Origin: Sternotherus odoratus
Lineage: Eukaryota > Chordata > Testudines > Kinosternidae
Direction of reading: 5' to 3'
Length of the DNA: 64,000 nt
Assembly: GCA_032164245.1 (NCBI GenBank)
Contig: JAVMKO010000022.1
Span: 14,755,845 to 14,819,844, forward strand
Part shown: piece after piece, positions 31,710 to 42,769 of the stretch
Layout: each line of letters opens with the position of its first letter
Position numbering within the stretch: position 1 is the stretch's first letter
Made by a program: the position numbers and the translations under genes
The notes under the pieces: model-generated
The model's input: only the letters and a program-made list of their open reading frames with translations
What the model was told of the DNA's origin: nothing
Database searches by the model: none

Positions 31710-32718
31710 GAGTAAGAGGTCAGTGCTTCTAGCTCCTAATCTGTGTTCACTGTAGTTTTCTTCACAGGCTGTGCGCTTCCTTTTTGGGTACAGGGGTCTC
31801 GGATTAAGGCTGAGAAAGAAACGAGTGTCCTGAACAAAGTGACTCTTTTGGGTGCTGTTACAATGGGTGCCTTCTAGTTGCAGTAGTTGTAGAGTAGTAG
31901 TGAAGATGGGTTGAGGGTGGAGCCCTGTGACACAGGAGATGTGAAAAGGAGACTGTGACACTGCAGATTGGGGAAGAGGGGGGGGAGAATAATTAACATC
32001 TCCATCTGCTGGGTTTAGTACCAAGGAGAAAAAAATCAAATGTCAGTTTATTCCCCTTATCAGAGGGAAAGGGAGGAAGAGCAGTGAGCCCACGAGCGTC
32101 TTTGATACAAGGCAGGAGCTGTGCAGTTGACAGTGGAGCAGCCGCTGCTGTCACTGAGAGAAGTGTCTGTTCTGCTGATTACTTTGCTCACGGCCTGTCT
32201 GGCTCCTTCTAGGGGCACCCTGTGAACTGGGAATGGATTTGTAAGAAAAGGTTTTTGACTAACTGTGGTTGAGGGAGACAAGGTCTCCAATTTCAGGGGC
32301 TGCTCATTTCTCTGGCCAGGGTGTTGTCTGCAGCAGAAGGTTGCATCTAGGAGGATGACTCTGGCTGGCGAGTTGCTTGCCTTCTTCCTGTCTCTCGCTC
32401 TTGCGCCCAACCCCCCCACCCTCCCCGTTTGTTGGGCAGCACACATGCTCTTTCTCGCGGTCTTTGCCCCTCCTTTGTAGCACACCGGCAGGCGTGCTAG
32501 GTCTGCATCCCCACAGGCTGTGTCTAGGGAGTCATGGAGAAGTAGGAGACGATAATCCTGCAGGATGGTGAGAGCCAGAATGTAGCAGTGACTGTGTTAA
32601 CTCAGTCTCTGTTTATCGAGTGGGGCTGATGTAGATGAGGAGGGGGGGGCAGAGATGAGGGGAAAGATGTCAAACACCACTAGAGCTTTGTGTAATGATA
32701 CTTCATGTTTGGCTCTTT

Positions 32719-32853
32719 CATCTGCGCTTGCAGAAGGATTGTCCAAGAGCAGCAGCTGAAGGAGAAGGTAGCAGAAGTGGACCTGAGTGGCTTCGACATC
32801 CTTCTAAGCAGACGTGAATATTCCTGATCTTTCTGCTTCCCGCTTAACTGGCT
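32719..32853 (+). pseudogene. Module E copy 7
   Basis: The acceptor is altered (GGCTCTTTCATCTGCG) and the donor reads GGCTATGAGTC, so splicing signals are degraded. The interior still reads CAGCTGAAGGAGAAGGTAGC and GAAGTGGACCTGAGTGGC, that is, QLKEKVAEVDLSGFDILLSR in one frame. Confidence 0.45.
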
Positions 32854-33564
32854 ATGAGTCAGCCGTCAGTTCTTTGAATTCCTCTGCTATATTTGCTGTA
32901 GTTTTTTTTTTTTTCACATACCATGTGCTTCCTCTTGTGTATGGGGCTCTGAGATTAATGCTGGGGAGTGGCCAGAGTCTGCTGTGCAGAGTGACTATTG
33001 GGTGCAGTCTCAAGGGGTGGTTAGCATTTGTAATGCTAAACGTTTAATGGGAGGAGGGTTGAGGGCGGAGCTCCGCCATGCGGGAGACGTGACAAGAAGA
33101 GCTTACGAGACGTTGCCAACTTAGATGGTAATTAATTTGTGATTTCCCCTTGTGCTGGGTTCCATAACCAGGGAGGAGAAGTCCATGTATGAGTCCACTG
33201 CCTTCGTATGATGGAAATCAAGTGAGAGCGATGAGACCGTGAGCAGTGGTGATGCCACACAAGCCATCCAACTGGGAGCGGAACCACTGCCACTCTCCGG
33301 GAGGTAAGTGTCTAGTTTGAGGGCTTTGCTCATGCCCCACCAGGCTCCTGGTAGGGACACAGTTAGCTGGGACTGGGTTTGCAAGAAAAGGTTCCTGAAT
33401 AGTTGTGATTATGAGGGAGACAGTCCCCATTTTTAGGGGCTCTCATTTCTCTTGCCGGGAGTGGTGTGTACTCTACAGTAGAAGGTTAGATCCAGGAGGA
33501 TGACTTAGGTGAGTTGTTTGCCTTCCTCCCATGTGTTTCTCTCCCTCTCTCTAGTATGTTGGCA

Positions 33565-33590
33565 TGCACACGTGTGTGTGTGTGTGTGCA

Positions 33591-33621
<31 letters not shown>

Positions 33622-33652
33622 CCCCACCCACACACACACACACACACACTGT
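33565..33652 (+). repeat. (TG)n/(CA)n inverted microsatellite
   Basis: A GTGTGTGTGTGTGTGTG run is directly followed by about 70 bases of CA repeats. The two can pair into a hairpin. The run sits in the pyrimidine-rich part of the array unit, where other units have CT-rich sequence. Confidence 0.85.
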
Positions 33653-33939
33653 CTTGTGTCGGTGAACAGAGACTCGCTCTTGCCTCTCCTGGTCCTGTCT
33701 CCCTTCACAGGAAATGGGATTGGATGCTGTTTGCGTATCCTCAGTGTCGGACTAAAGAGCCCAGAGGATGGGGAGGGGGAGGGTGTTAGTGTTGGCAAAC
33801 AGGTGGTCAACAGCCATTTAACCCATCAGTGTTCAATCCATGTCTTGCAATGGAGTACAGATGGGAGAAGGAGGCAGGTATTGGAAGATCTTGTGCACCT
33901 ATAGCGTTTCTGAAAGGCTGGCTCTTCCATAGGTGGTTT

Positions 33940-34130
33940 TGCTGTTCTTGGAGAGGCTGCTTCAGGCCAGCGGAGCAGCATCTGGAGGATGCAGACCGGC
34001 ACAATCTGGACATTTCACTTGGCAGTGGAGCTGAGGAGTGTTATGACGGCAGAGCAGGCGTATGTGTGGTGTGTGTGAAATTTCTCTATCTAGTAACTGC
34101 ATAGTGAGTACCTCACTGAGAGCAGAGGTG
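33940..34130 (+). pseudogene. Variant unit copy
   Basis: It matches the unit at 28440-28640 (GGCTGCTTCAGGCCAGCGG, GACATTTCACTTGGCAGTGG). Frames are disrupted: the downstream block after CTCTATCTAG has an early TAG. This is a decayed relative. Confidence 0.45.
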
Positions 34131-34321
34131 CTTCTCATTGCCATGGGCTGGGTCCTGGGGAGGGTACAGCTCTGCCTATGGCTGCTCATGGTCATGGATT
34201 TCCCCTTTACTGGAGGGCTGTAGTTCCTTAGGAGTGATGAGTATTTTAGTCTGTTTGTGTTTAGTCTGTCTTCTATGCACCCATGGTGAGCTAGCTTACA
34301 ATGTTGTCTTTCTCTTTTTCA

Positions 34322-34440
34322 GTTCCTAATGAGATTGGTCAGATGAGAGAATGGCCAACCCGCCGAGGAGACCAAAGGAGGAGCGGCCATCCTGAGCCCA
34401 TCCCTAGGGACAGAAGCCAGACAGTGATCTGAAGAGTGAG
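34322..34440 (+). pseudogene. Module G copy
   Basis: The acceptor CTCTTTTTCAG is intact. This copy is the most open of the family: PNEIGQMREWPTRRGDQRRS continues through HPEPIPRDRSQTVI before TGA, about 37 codons. Confidence 0.45.
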
Positions 34441-34938
34441 AGCAAATGGAAATTTGTGTAAGTTGAGTTTTGAGGGAGGGCTGCAAAGACTTGTTGGTGG
34501 AGAGAATTTGTTAGGATGGGGTGGGCCCTGGAGGAAAGGCCTCTGCATCTCATTGGGGCATAAGCTTAGAGACATCCTTTGTGCCCTCTCCAAGTTGCTG
34601 TGGAGTCTGTAGTCACCTTCCTGGCTCCACAGGTTTGAAGTTTTTTCGTGTGTGTGTGTGTGTGTGTCTGTCTGTGTGTCTGCTCTCATGTTGGCCAAGA
34701 TGCGCTCGCTGTCCCTGTACCGCCTCCTTCCATAGAACTTGGGCACTGGTGTATCTCGCAGGCAGGGTCTGGGAGACAGCATCCCACTGGGCTATTGGCA
34801 GAGGGAAGAGAAGTATGATGGGTACTAGATCCTCCATTGGTAGTGGTGGGGCTGACTGTGGGAGTTGACCCTGACTGTTGATCAAGTGGGGCTGATGGGC
34901 AGTGATGGCTCCTGCTTTGGTTATTTGCTGTTTTGCAG

Positions 34939-35059
34939 AGGAATGGTCCCAGGAGCCCCAGTAAAAGGAGAGGCTGGAAGAAGTGAACCTGAGCAGCCTG
35001 CATAGCATTGTAAGCAGAGATGAACAGTCCTCTGCTTTCTGCCTTCCCCAAGACTGGCT
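34939..35059 (+). pseudogene. Module E copy 8
   Basis: The acceptor GCTGTTTTGCAG and GGCT|GTGAGTGAA donor are present. The frame reads KERLEEVNLSSLHSIVSR then DEQSSAFCLPQDWL, but a TAA lies just upstream (CAGTAAAAG). The common frame is well preserved after the stop. Confidence 0.5.
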
Positions 35060-35223
35060 GTGAGTGAAAAATTATGGCACTCTATTCCCCATTGGTACCA
35101 TGGTCGCTTTCTTGAGGTGCCGTGAGCCTCCTCGTTAGGCCCAGGACCTTGTTGGATTAAAACCAGGAGAAGGTACGGTTGTCTTCTCTGCACAGTGACT
35201 CTCTTGGATGCAGGCACAACAGG

Positions 35224-35465
35224 CTGCTTAACATATGAACGGAAGAATGGCAATAGTGGGTCAGACCAAAGTTCAGGCTAGCCCAGTATCCTGTCTCCTG
35301 ACTGACCAATGACAGGTGCTTCAGATGGTATGAACAGACCAGGGAACCACCATGTGATTCAGTCCAAGTCATCCAATCCCTCAGTCTAGGGACATTATCC
35401 CTGCTCATCCTGACTAATAGCTCTTGAGGGACTTATCTTCCAACATTCTCTGGCCAACAATTCCA
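35224..35465 (+). repeat. Dispersed reptile repeat
   Basis: The words GGCAATAGTGGGTCAGACC, GGCTAGCCCAGTATCCTGTC and CTAGGGACATTATCCCTGC match a high-copy interspersed sequence I know from turtle and crocodilian DNA. I cannot assign the family with certainty. It interrupts an array unit. Confidence 0.55.
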
Positions 35466-36300
35466 CAGGCTGAGTGTGTGTGCTTTTTTATTGTATCTGT
35501 AAAGGTGGAAGGGGAGATGAGATGAAGAACCTACACAGCGGTTCAGATGCCAAAGATAAACATTGTTTTTCCCTCCTGTGTTGTGCTTTGTACCAAGAGG
35601 AAAGAAGTCAAGGGTAAGAGCCCACCCCTGTTGTGAGACGAAAAGCATACAAGACCCATGAGACCGTGAGCATTGTTGATTCCAGGCTATGGTGATGCTG
35701 TTGAGCTAGGAGTGGAGCAGCTGTCACTATCAGAAGTGTCTGGTTTGGTGTGGATTCTGCTGATGGCTCGTGGGGCTGCCCAGGTAGCTGGGGCTGCGTT
35801 AATAAGAAAAGAGTCTCCCTCCTAACTACAGCTAGTCGGGAATAACAGTCCCTGAAAATGGGGACCTCATTTCTCTGTCTGCAGCAGAAGGTTGGATCCA
35901 CGGGGATGACTCCAGCTGGTGAGTTGCTTGCCTTCCTCCCATGTCTGTCTGTCTCTTCTTTCTCCCCCCCCCCCCCCCCGCCCTCCAGTGAGTTGTCTGT
36001 CTGTCGCTGTGCCGCCCCCCGCCCCCCCCTTCAGTTCCTACTGGGATTGGTCAGATGACAGAATGGCCAACTTGTGGCAGAGACCAAAGAAGGAGCAGCC
36101 ACCCTGAGCCCATCTGTATGAATAGAAGCCAGACAGTGATCTGCAGAGTGAGAGCAAATGAAAATATTGCAGGGCAGTGGGTCTCTGTTGATCGAGTGGG
36201 GCCGATGTAGATGGGTTGGGAGAGGGAGGCAGGGAAGAGGGCCAGATTTCACACACCAGTGGAGCTTTGTCTAGTGATGGCTCGTGCTTGGCTTTTTCAG

Positions 36301-36424
36301 CTGTGCTGGCAGAGGAATTGTCTCCTCTGGCTACGGTTCCCGGAGACTCACAGAAGTGAACTTCAGCAGCCTGGACATCCTTCTCAGCAGACATGAACAG
36401 TCCTTATCTTTGTCTCCCACAGGC
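36301..36424 (+). pseudogene. Module E copy 9
   Basis: The acceptor GGCTTTTTCAG and donor GGCT|GTGAGTAAG are intact, but the middle is rearranged (TCTCCTCTGGCTACGGTTCC) and the CAACTGG end is shortened. Confidence 0.45.
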
Positions 36425-37834
36425 TGTGAGTAAGAGGTCAGTGCTTGGAATTCCTCCTCTGTACTCGCTGTGGTAGTCTTCACAGGCAGTGTCCCTCCTC
36501 ATTGGGTTCGGGGCTCTGGGATTAAGGCTGGGGAAGGGACCACAGCGTGCTGTGCAGAGCAACTATGTTGGGTGCTGTTTCAATGCATGGTTTTGGGTTG
36601 TCATGCTCAAGGTGTGATGGGAGGAGAGTTGAGGGCGGCGCTCCACTGTGCGGGACAGGCAAAAAGAAGAGCCTACAAATCGTTGCTGACTGAGATGGTA
36701 ACTGATCTGTTCTTCCCCATTGTGCTGGGTTTCGTAGCAAGGGAGAAGTCACGCCTGAGTGTTCACTGCCCTCAAGTGATGGAAAAGGGAGCGAAAGGAA
36801 TGAGACCCTGAGCAGTGGTGATGCCATGCAAAAGCCATCAAACAGGGAGCAGAACAGCCGCTACTCACAGTGAGATAAGTGTCTGGGTTGGTGGTTTCTC
36901 TGCTCATGGCCCACCATGCTTCTGGTAGGAGCACCCCAGTAGCTGGAGTGGGTTTGTAAGACAAGGTTCCTGACTAGCTGTGGTTAGGGAGACAGGTCCC
37001 TAATCTTCAGGGACTGCTCATTTCTCTGGTGTGGAGCAGTGTGTGCTTCCCAGCATGAGGAAGAATCAGGGCTGGCTAACACATTTTTGCTGCCCCGAGC
37101 AAAAAAATCAACGTGCTGCCAAGTGTCGCTCGCCACCCTGTTGCCCCAGCAGAAACCCCCCACGCCACAAACCATGCACCCGCGCTGCTCTGCTGCAGCA
37201 AAGAACCCTCCCACGCCACCGCCGCCAAGCCTCCCTTCCCCCCCCTGTGCTGCCGCCGCCAATAAGCCCCCCTCTCCTCTGCTCCAAGCAAATGTCCTCT
37301 CCTACTTTCATCAATATTTACAAATTCCTTTCTAATTTAGTGACAGATTTACAAAAAGCAGCTGTCCAACCTCACTAGATAAAAACTCCTCCTAAATTCC
37401 AGAGTCATGCTATCTCAGCAAGCAGGTGCCTAAACAAAAAACTTTCCCAGGCAAGAGTAAGCCAGAAGCGTACTTGAGGCAAAGATGAGCCAAAGGCCTA
37501 CTTAACAAAAAGAACAGAAATCCAGGTATGAAAATGGTAAATGTACATGTTGCTCCTGACTCCTCGTGACAAAGTCTTCTGGTATGTTTCCACTACACTG
37601 TAGTTCCCTAAAGGATAAGTTCTGTGTGATTACCCAGAGTGGCCACCCAGTGTCATCACTGTTGCTCCCTGCTGGAAATGTTCGGAGTCATTACACTGAG
37701 AGGTCACCCAATGTCCCGTTGCTCCATAAGGGAAAAGTTCTGTGTAATTACACCCGGTGTCCATCCAATGTCACTGTTCCTCCATGAAGAAAATGATCTG
37801 TGTAATTATACTTTGTGGCCACCTAGTGTCACTA

Positions 37835-38038
37835 ATCAGAGAGGTAGCCGTGTTAGTCTGGAATAGCAGAGGTAACAAAGTCCTGTGGCGCCTTAAAGAC
37901 TAATTTATAAAGTTTTGAAGCATAAGCTTTCGTGGGCTAATACCCGCTTGCATCCGACGAAGTGGGTATGAGCCCACGAAAGCTTATGCTTCAAAACTTT
38001 ATAGTTAGTCTTTAAGGTGCCACAGGACTTTGTTACCT
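37835..38038. mobile_element. Foldback of two Penelope tails, 12-bp target duplication
   Basis: The first half (37835 to about 37935) is the Penelope-like tail in antisense. The second half (about 37950-38038) is the same tail in sense, so the arms pair over about 90 bp around a short CATCCGACGAAG loop. CTAGTGTCACTA lies directly outside both ends (37823-37834 and 38039-38050). The inverted pair therefore probably entered as one unit. Confidence 0.8.
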
Positions 38039-38636
38039 CTAGTGTCACTACTGCTCCATGAAGGAAATGTTCTGAGTAATTACTGAGTAACAGTCCTATA
38101 GCACCTTGAAGACTAAAGTATTGTTATTGTCATTGTTGCTTCAGGAGGAGAAAGTGCTATGTGGTTACCCCAGGTGGCCAGGTTACACTGAGTGGCCACC
38201 CTGTGTCACTGTTGCTCCATGAAGGAAAGGTTCCAAGTACAGTAATGCCACTGAGTGGCCACCCAGTCTTTGTCACTGGTGCTCTTGGAAGAGAATGTGG
38301 TCACCTAATGTTCAGGTATGAAAAGGGTAAACGTACATGTCGCTCCTAACTCCTCATGACCGTCTTCTAGTATGTTCCCACTACTGTTGTTCCTTGAGGG
38401 AAAAGTAATTACACTCAGTAGCCACTTAGTGCTGTCACCAGTGCTTGCAGAAGGAAATGTTCTGAGTAATTACACTGAGTGGCCACCCAGTGCCCTCACC
38501 TTTGCTCCATGGGTGGAATGTTCTATGCAACTACCCAAGGTGGTCAGGTTACACTGAGTGGCCACCCACTGTCCTCACTGTTGCTCCATGATGGAAAGGT
38601 TCTGAGTAATTTCACTGAGTGGCCACCCAGTGTCAC

Positions 38637-38739
38637 ACTTCCACTGCTTGCATCCAACGAAGTGGGTATTAGCCCACAAAAGCTTATGCTTCAAAACTTT
38701 ATAGTTAGTTAGTCTTTAAGGTGCCACAGGACTTTGTTA
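38637..38739 (+). mobile_element. Penelope-like tail, 10-bp target duplication
   Basis: The insert reads CTTGCATCCAACGAAGTGGG to GCCACAGGACTTTGTTA. CCAGTGTCAC flanks it (38627-38636 and 38740-38749). The host is the minisatellite, so the flanking match could partly reflect repeat structure. Confidence 0.7.
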
Positions 38740-39289
38740 CCAGTGTCACTGTTGTTCCATGCAGGAAAGGTGCTGAGTAATTACACTGAGTGGCCACTCA
38801 GTACCCTTGCTGTTGCTCGGTGAGGGGAATGTTCTATGTAACTACCCAAGGTGGCCAGGTTACATTGCGTGGCCACCCAGTGTCCTCACTGTTGCTCCAT
38901 GATGGAAAGGTGCTGAGTAAGTAGTGTCACTGTTGCTCCATGCAGGAAAGGTTCTGAGTAATTTCACTGAGTGGCCACCCAGTGTCACTGTTGCTCCATG
39001 AAGGAAATGTGCTGAGTAATTACACTGAGTGGCCACTCAGTACCCTTGCTGTTGCTGCATGAGGGGAATGTTCTATGTAACTACCCAAGGTGGCCAGGTT
39101 ACACTGAGTGGCCTCTGTGTCCTCACTGTTGCTCCATGATGGAAATGTGCTGAGTAATTAGACTGCATGGCCATCCAGTGTCCTCACTGTTGCTCCATGA
39201 AGGAAATGTTCCTTGTAATTACACTGAATGGCCACCCAGTGTTGTCATTTTTTGCTCAGTGAGGGAAATGCTGGTCTTCACTAGGATGG

Positions 39290-39555
39290 GGGATGGGTTG
39301 TAGATACGCAACTTCAGCTACGTGAGTAACATAGCTGAAGTCTGTGTATCTACAGCTGACTTACGTGCCGTCTTCACAACAATGGCTGTTGGCAGCGTGC
39401 TCCCCTGTTGACTCCAACTTGTGCCTCTTGACAAACTGGAGTTCCAGCGTCGACGGGGATGCTGCTGACTATTAATTTATCGTCTCTTGATGAGAGACGA
39501 TAAATTGACGGCTAAAACACCGATCCCTCTTTTCGATAGTCAAGAGAAGCCCCCA
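39290..39555. mobile_element. MITE-like element rich in hairpins
   Basis: It contains two strong inverted repeats. One pairs TAGATACGCAACTTCAGCTA with the later TAGCTGAAGTCTGTGTATCTA. The other pairs AATTTATCGTCTCT (39474-39487) with AGAGACGATAAATT (39493-39506) around a 5-base loop. There is no coding. It sits inside the minisatellite and clearly differs from it in composition. The family and exact ends are not known to me. Confidence 0.5.
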
Positions 39556-39794
39556 GTGTCACCGTTGCTCCATGAAGAAAATTTTCTGTGTAATTACATC
39601 CAGTGGGTACTTAGTGTCCCTGTTGCTCCCTGAGGGAAATGTTCTATGTAAGTACCACATGTGGTCAGGTTACATTCAGTGGCCGCCCAGTGTTACCGTT
39701 GCTGCATGAGAGAAATTTTCCATGTAATTCAACCAGTGGACACCCAGTGTCTGTTGCTCCATGAAGGACTTGCTTTTGTTACTGTTTCTCCAGG

Positions 39795-39838
39795 ACAGGG
39801 GTCTCCAAATTCCGCCCCGGGGGCCGGATCCGGAGGTA
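39795..39838 (+). mobile_element. hAT terminal fragment
   Basis: CAGGGGTCTCCAAATTCCGC is the left end of the family at 16388-16981. The rest is missing; the sequence passes at about 39838 into array-unit sequence (GGGATGAGGGCAAGATTTC). The break marks the point where the minisatellite block rejoined the exon array. Confidence 0.6.
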
Positions 39839-39907
39839 GGGATGAGGGCAAGATTTCAAGCACCATAGAGCTTTGTGTAATGATTGGCTTATTCTTGGCT
39901 TGTGCAG

Positions 39908-40027
39908 AGGAATTGTTCAGGAGCCCCAGCTGGAGGAGAAACTGACAGATGTGGACCTGAGCAGCCTGGACATCCTTCTGAACAGATGTGAACAGTCCTC
40001 AGTTTTCTGCCTCCCGCATAACTGGCT
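39908..40027 (+). pseudogene. Module E copy 10, longest open
   Basis: From the GGCTTGTGCAG acceptor the frame RGIVQEPQLEEKLTDVDL then SSLDILLNRCEQSSVFCL and PHNWLS is open, and it continues past the donor position, which has changed from GTGAGT to GTCAGT. This is the best-preserved reading of the module. Length is about 40 codons. I do not recognise the family. Confidence 0.4.
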
Positions 40028-40144
40028 GTCAGTCAACAGTAAGTGCTTTGAATTTCTCATGTATACATGTAGTTTTCTTCACAGGCCTTGTGCTTCACCT
40101 CTGGGTATGGGGCTCTGTGGGATTAAGGCTGTGAAAGGGAACAG

Positions 40145-40335
40145 CGTCACAGTTGGGAACTTTCACGGGCTAAATAAGCAGCCGATTTACAGTAAGCCAA
40201 GAATCAAGCTAATTCCATTTCTAAACCAGGCCAAAACAAACCAATCCCTAAGAAACCCAACACGCTGTAATTAAATCCCTGGTGAGCATTGTGAGACTGT
40301 GGTAGGCCTGCTGTGCATCCCTGACTCTCTCCTCT
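40145..40335 (+). repeat. Dispersed repeat, copy 2
   Basis: It matches 27300-27480 (ATCAAGCTAATTCCATTTC, CCAATCCCTAAGAAACCC, GTAGGCCTGCTGTGCATCC). At the right end it runs into C-rich satellite, as the copy at 27.4 kb does not, so the two loci share only part of their history. Confidence 0.5.
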
Positions 40336-40339
40336 CTTT

Positions 40340-40674
40340 GCCCCTACTTGTGCTGTTCCCAACGTTACACCTGGAGCTGGACTTTCCCTTGGCCCTCCCG
40401 ATCCACCCCATCTGCTTCCCCATCTCAGGGCACCCCAACATCCTCCAAAACACCCCATCCCTACACCCCAAACCCAATAGCTTCTAACCTATTTCTCCAT
40501 TGCTGGGCCCCACTTTCCCAGCACTGCACTCCCCCCGACACCATCCACAGCCTGCCAGGTTTCCCTCTCCAATTCCTGTTTCCCTTCCCAGTCACGCTGG
40601 GGCCCTTCAACCTCCCTCCACCCAACCCTTACTCCCCAAGGCTTCTGAATCCCATATTGCCTCAGTACACCTCG
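40340..40674 (+). repeat. C-rich degenerate satellite, block 3 (left part)
   Basis: It is paralogous to 24530-24640 and 13487-14690 (GGACTTTCCCTTGGCCC, CACCCCATCTGCTTCC, GAATCCCATATTGCCTCAG). It continues after the LTR insertion at 41483-41600. Confidence 0.65.
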
Positions 40675-40680
40675 AGACCC

Positions 40681-41482
40681 TTGGACGGGCCTAAGTGGTC
40701 TCACAATGGTACAGCGGAGGTTAACCCTTCTCTCTTAGCAGAGGAAGCCCCGCCCTGGAGGCTCTGCTGGGCATGCTCCACCTGGAGACCTAGTATAAAA
40801 GCCTGCAGAGCAACTCAGTTGGGGCTGACTGCAGGAGGGGAAGGAGGCTCGCCGCTCTCTCTCCGGGACCGCAGGCTCCAGAGGTCAGCCAAGCCAGGAC
40901 GTGACCTGAGGCCCCGTTGGAAGATGGCCCTGAAGGGGAATGGACTGGAGGACTCCCGGGACTGGAAGACAGCTTGGTCCAGGTAGGAAGAGACTCAGGG
41001 GAATTTTAAAGACCTACTGATGCTTGGCATGTTGTGGGCAGATCCCTGACGAGCTAGGGGCAGGGGAAGCCCCACATCAGGTGAACCCTGGGTCGGGACC
41101 CGGTGGAGAGGGCAGGCCCAGGTCCCCCTACCTCTACAGCCACTAGGCAGCACTACCCTGCCTGCAAGGGATATGTATGGGTTCTGGCAGTTAGCCTATG
41201 CTACCCCAAGGCTTGGGGAAATCCTATGGACTCTGGCCGTTAGGCCACGGTATCCTGTTCAGGAGCCCTGGGGGAAGTTCTAGGGACTCTGGCTGCCAGG
41301 CCACGGTGCTGTGAGACTAAGAGAAACTGTATAGACTCTGGCCATTGGGCAACGCTGCCCCGAGATTGCATAAACTCCACCCCTTAGGCCATACTGTCCC
41401 ATGATTGGGGGATTAGAGATTTGGCTGAGGTCCACTGCCACACCCTTGCCAGAAAGGGGCGCTGCGGAGCAGGACCCACCAC
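40681..41482 (+). mobile_element. Solo LTR, target AGACCC
   Basis: AGACCC is found at 40675-40680 and 41483-41488. The unit begins TTGGACGGGCC and ends GACCCACCAC. A TATA box (TATAAAA) lies at 40794-40800. The paralogous satellite at about 24620-24640 has no insertion at the matching place, giving an empty-site comparison. The start lacks a perfect TG, so one base may have changed. No internal sequence remains. Confidence 0.7.
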
Positions 41483-41901
41483 AGACCCCTACGCCCCTCT
41501 ACCTTACAGTGCAGCCCCCACCTCCCCTGTGTCTGACAGTCATTCATACGACCCACCCACTGATGCATGTACCCCAGATTTACTACTGAACATCCATCAG
41601 CCTCATTGATGCCCTCTCTCCTTTCCTCGCCTTGTGCTGTCTTCCTTCACAGGACACGGGCAGGTGTGCTAGGTGTACATCCCCACAGGCTTGGTCTCGG
41701 GAGCTATGAAGAAGTAGGAGGGGACAAAAATCCTGCAGGGTAGTGGATAGTAGAGTGGAGCGGTGACTGTTGGTGTTGACTCGGTCTCGGTTCATCGAGT
41801 GGGGCCGATGTAGATGGGATGGGAGAGGGAGGCTGGGTTGAGGCCAAGTTTTCACGCACCAGTAGAGCTGTGTAGTGACGCCTCATGCTTGGCTTTTGCA
41901 G

Positions 41902-42033
41902 CAGTGCTGGCAGAGGAATTGTCCAGAAGCAGCAGCCGGAGGAGAAAGTGGCCCAGATGGACTTGAGCAGCCTGGACATCCTTCTAAGCAGATGTGAACA
42001 GTCCTCAGCTTTCTGCCTCCCACATAACTGGCT
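41902..42033 (+). pseudogene. Module E copy 11
   Basis: The acceptor TTGGCTTTTGCAG and the GGCT|GTGAGTGAA donor are intact. The shared frame reads RIVQKQQPEEKVAQMDLSS then LDILLSRCEQSSAFCLPHNW, open to the donor. Together with copy 10 it supports a once-coding exon. Confidence 0.5.
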
Positions 42034-42079
42034 GTGAGTGAACGCTCAGTGCTTGGAATTCATCTGTCATCACTGTAGT

Positions 42080-42200
42080 TTTCTACACAGGCTACAAGCC
42101 CAACAAGTTACAAGCCAAAAACGAGCCCACAGGCAACTCACAAACCAATTAAGGCAAAAACAAGCCCAATTTCTGTGTTTTCCTTGTGGGCTTGTCATGA
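42080..42200 (+). repeat. Dispersed repeat, copy 3 (part)
   Basis: It shares CAACTCACAAACCAATTAAG and AAACAAGCCCAATTTCTG with 27520-27560. The surrounding text (AAGCCAAAAACGAGCCC) extends the element beyond that copy. Confidence 0.5.
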
Positions 42201-42397
42201 CTGACCAAAGTCTGCTGTGCAGAGTAACTGTCAGGGTGTCATTATCAGGGGTACTTTCTACTTGTGGTCCTAACAGTGCGATGGGAGGGAGGTTGAGTGC
42301 AGAACCCTGGGCTGTGTTAGGTACAAGAAGAAGAGCTTATGTGACATTCCCAACTGAGATGAGAGCTTATTTGTTTTTCCCCTTGTGCTGGGTTTAG

Positions 42398-42545
42398 TAC
42401 CAAGGGAAAAGAAGTCACACGTCAGAGTCTACTGCCCTCCTATGAAGGAAAGCGAGCCAGAGCAGTGAGACCGCGAGCAGTGGGGATGCCATGCCAAAGC
42501 CATCCATCTGGGAGCGGAACAGCCACCACTGTCAGTGAGATAAGT
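42398..42545 (+). pseudogene. Module K copy, open reading frame
   Basis: After TGTGCTGGGTTTAG the frame TKGKEVTRQSLLPSYEGK, RARAVRPRAVGMPC, QSHPSGSGTATTVSE is open to a GTCA|GTGAGATAAG donor, about 48 codons. Other copies (26350, 27771, 30102, 36736, 43480) have stops or shifts in this frame. Function is unknown, and the Arg/Ser-rich composition is not strongly protein-like. Confidence 0.35.
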
Positions 42546-42769
42546 GTCTGGGGATTGCTCTGCTTACGGCCCACTCTGACTCCTGGTAGGGACGCCCCAT
42601 TAGCTGGGGCTGGGTTTGTATAAAAAGGTTCCTGGCTAGCTTTGGTTACGAGGGACAGAAGGTCCTCAACTTCAGGGGGTGGTGTGTCCTCCTCAGCAGA
42701 AGATTAAATCTAGGAGGATGAGTCCAGGTGGTGAGTTTCTTGCCTTTCTGACATCTGTCTGTAATTACT

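Larger units (their letters stand above)
37570..39790 (+). repeat. Minisatellite, GTGTCAC/GGCCACC family, array 2
   Basis: Some 25-30 units of roughly 55-65 bp have the form GTAATTACACTGAGTGGCC, ACCCAGTGTCACTGTTGC, TCCATGAAGGAAATGTTCTG. The orientation is opposite to the array at 6560-7450. Higher-order structure is visible: a longer variant unit with CTACCCAAGGTGGCCAGG recurs. The array is interrupted by two Penelope tails and a MITE-like element. Confidence 0.9.

Noticed and set aside
33509..33904. Open frame with Thr-His repeats
   Set aside because: It is produced by the CA microsatellite.
37570..39790. CRISPR-like regular repeats
   Set aside because: Units vary in length and sequence, spacers are not unique, and the genome is vertebrate. 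It is a minisatellite.
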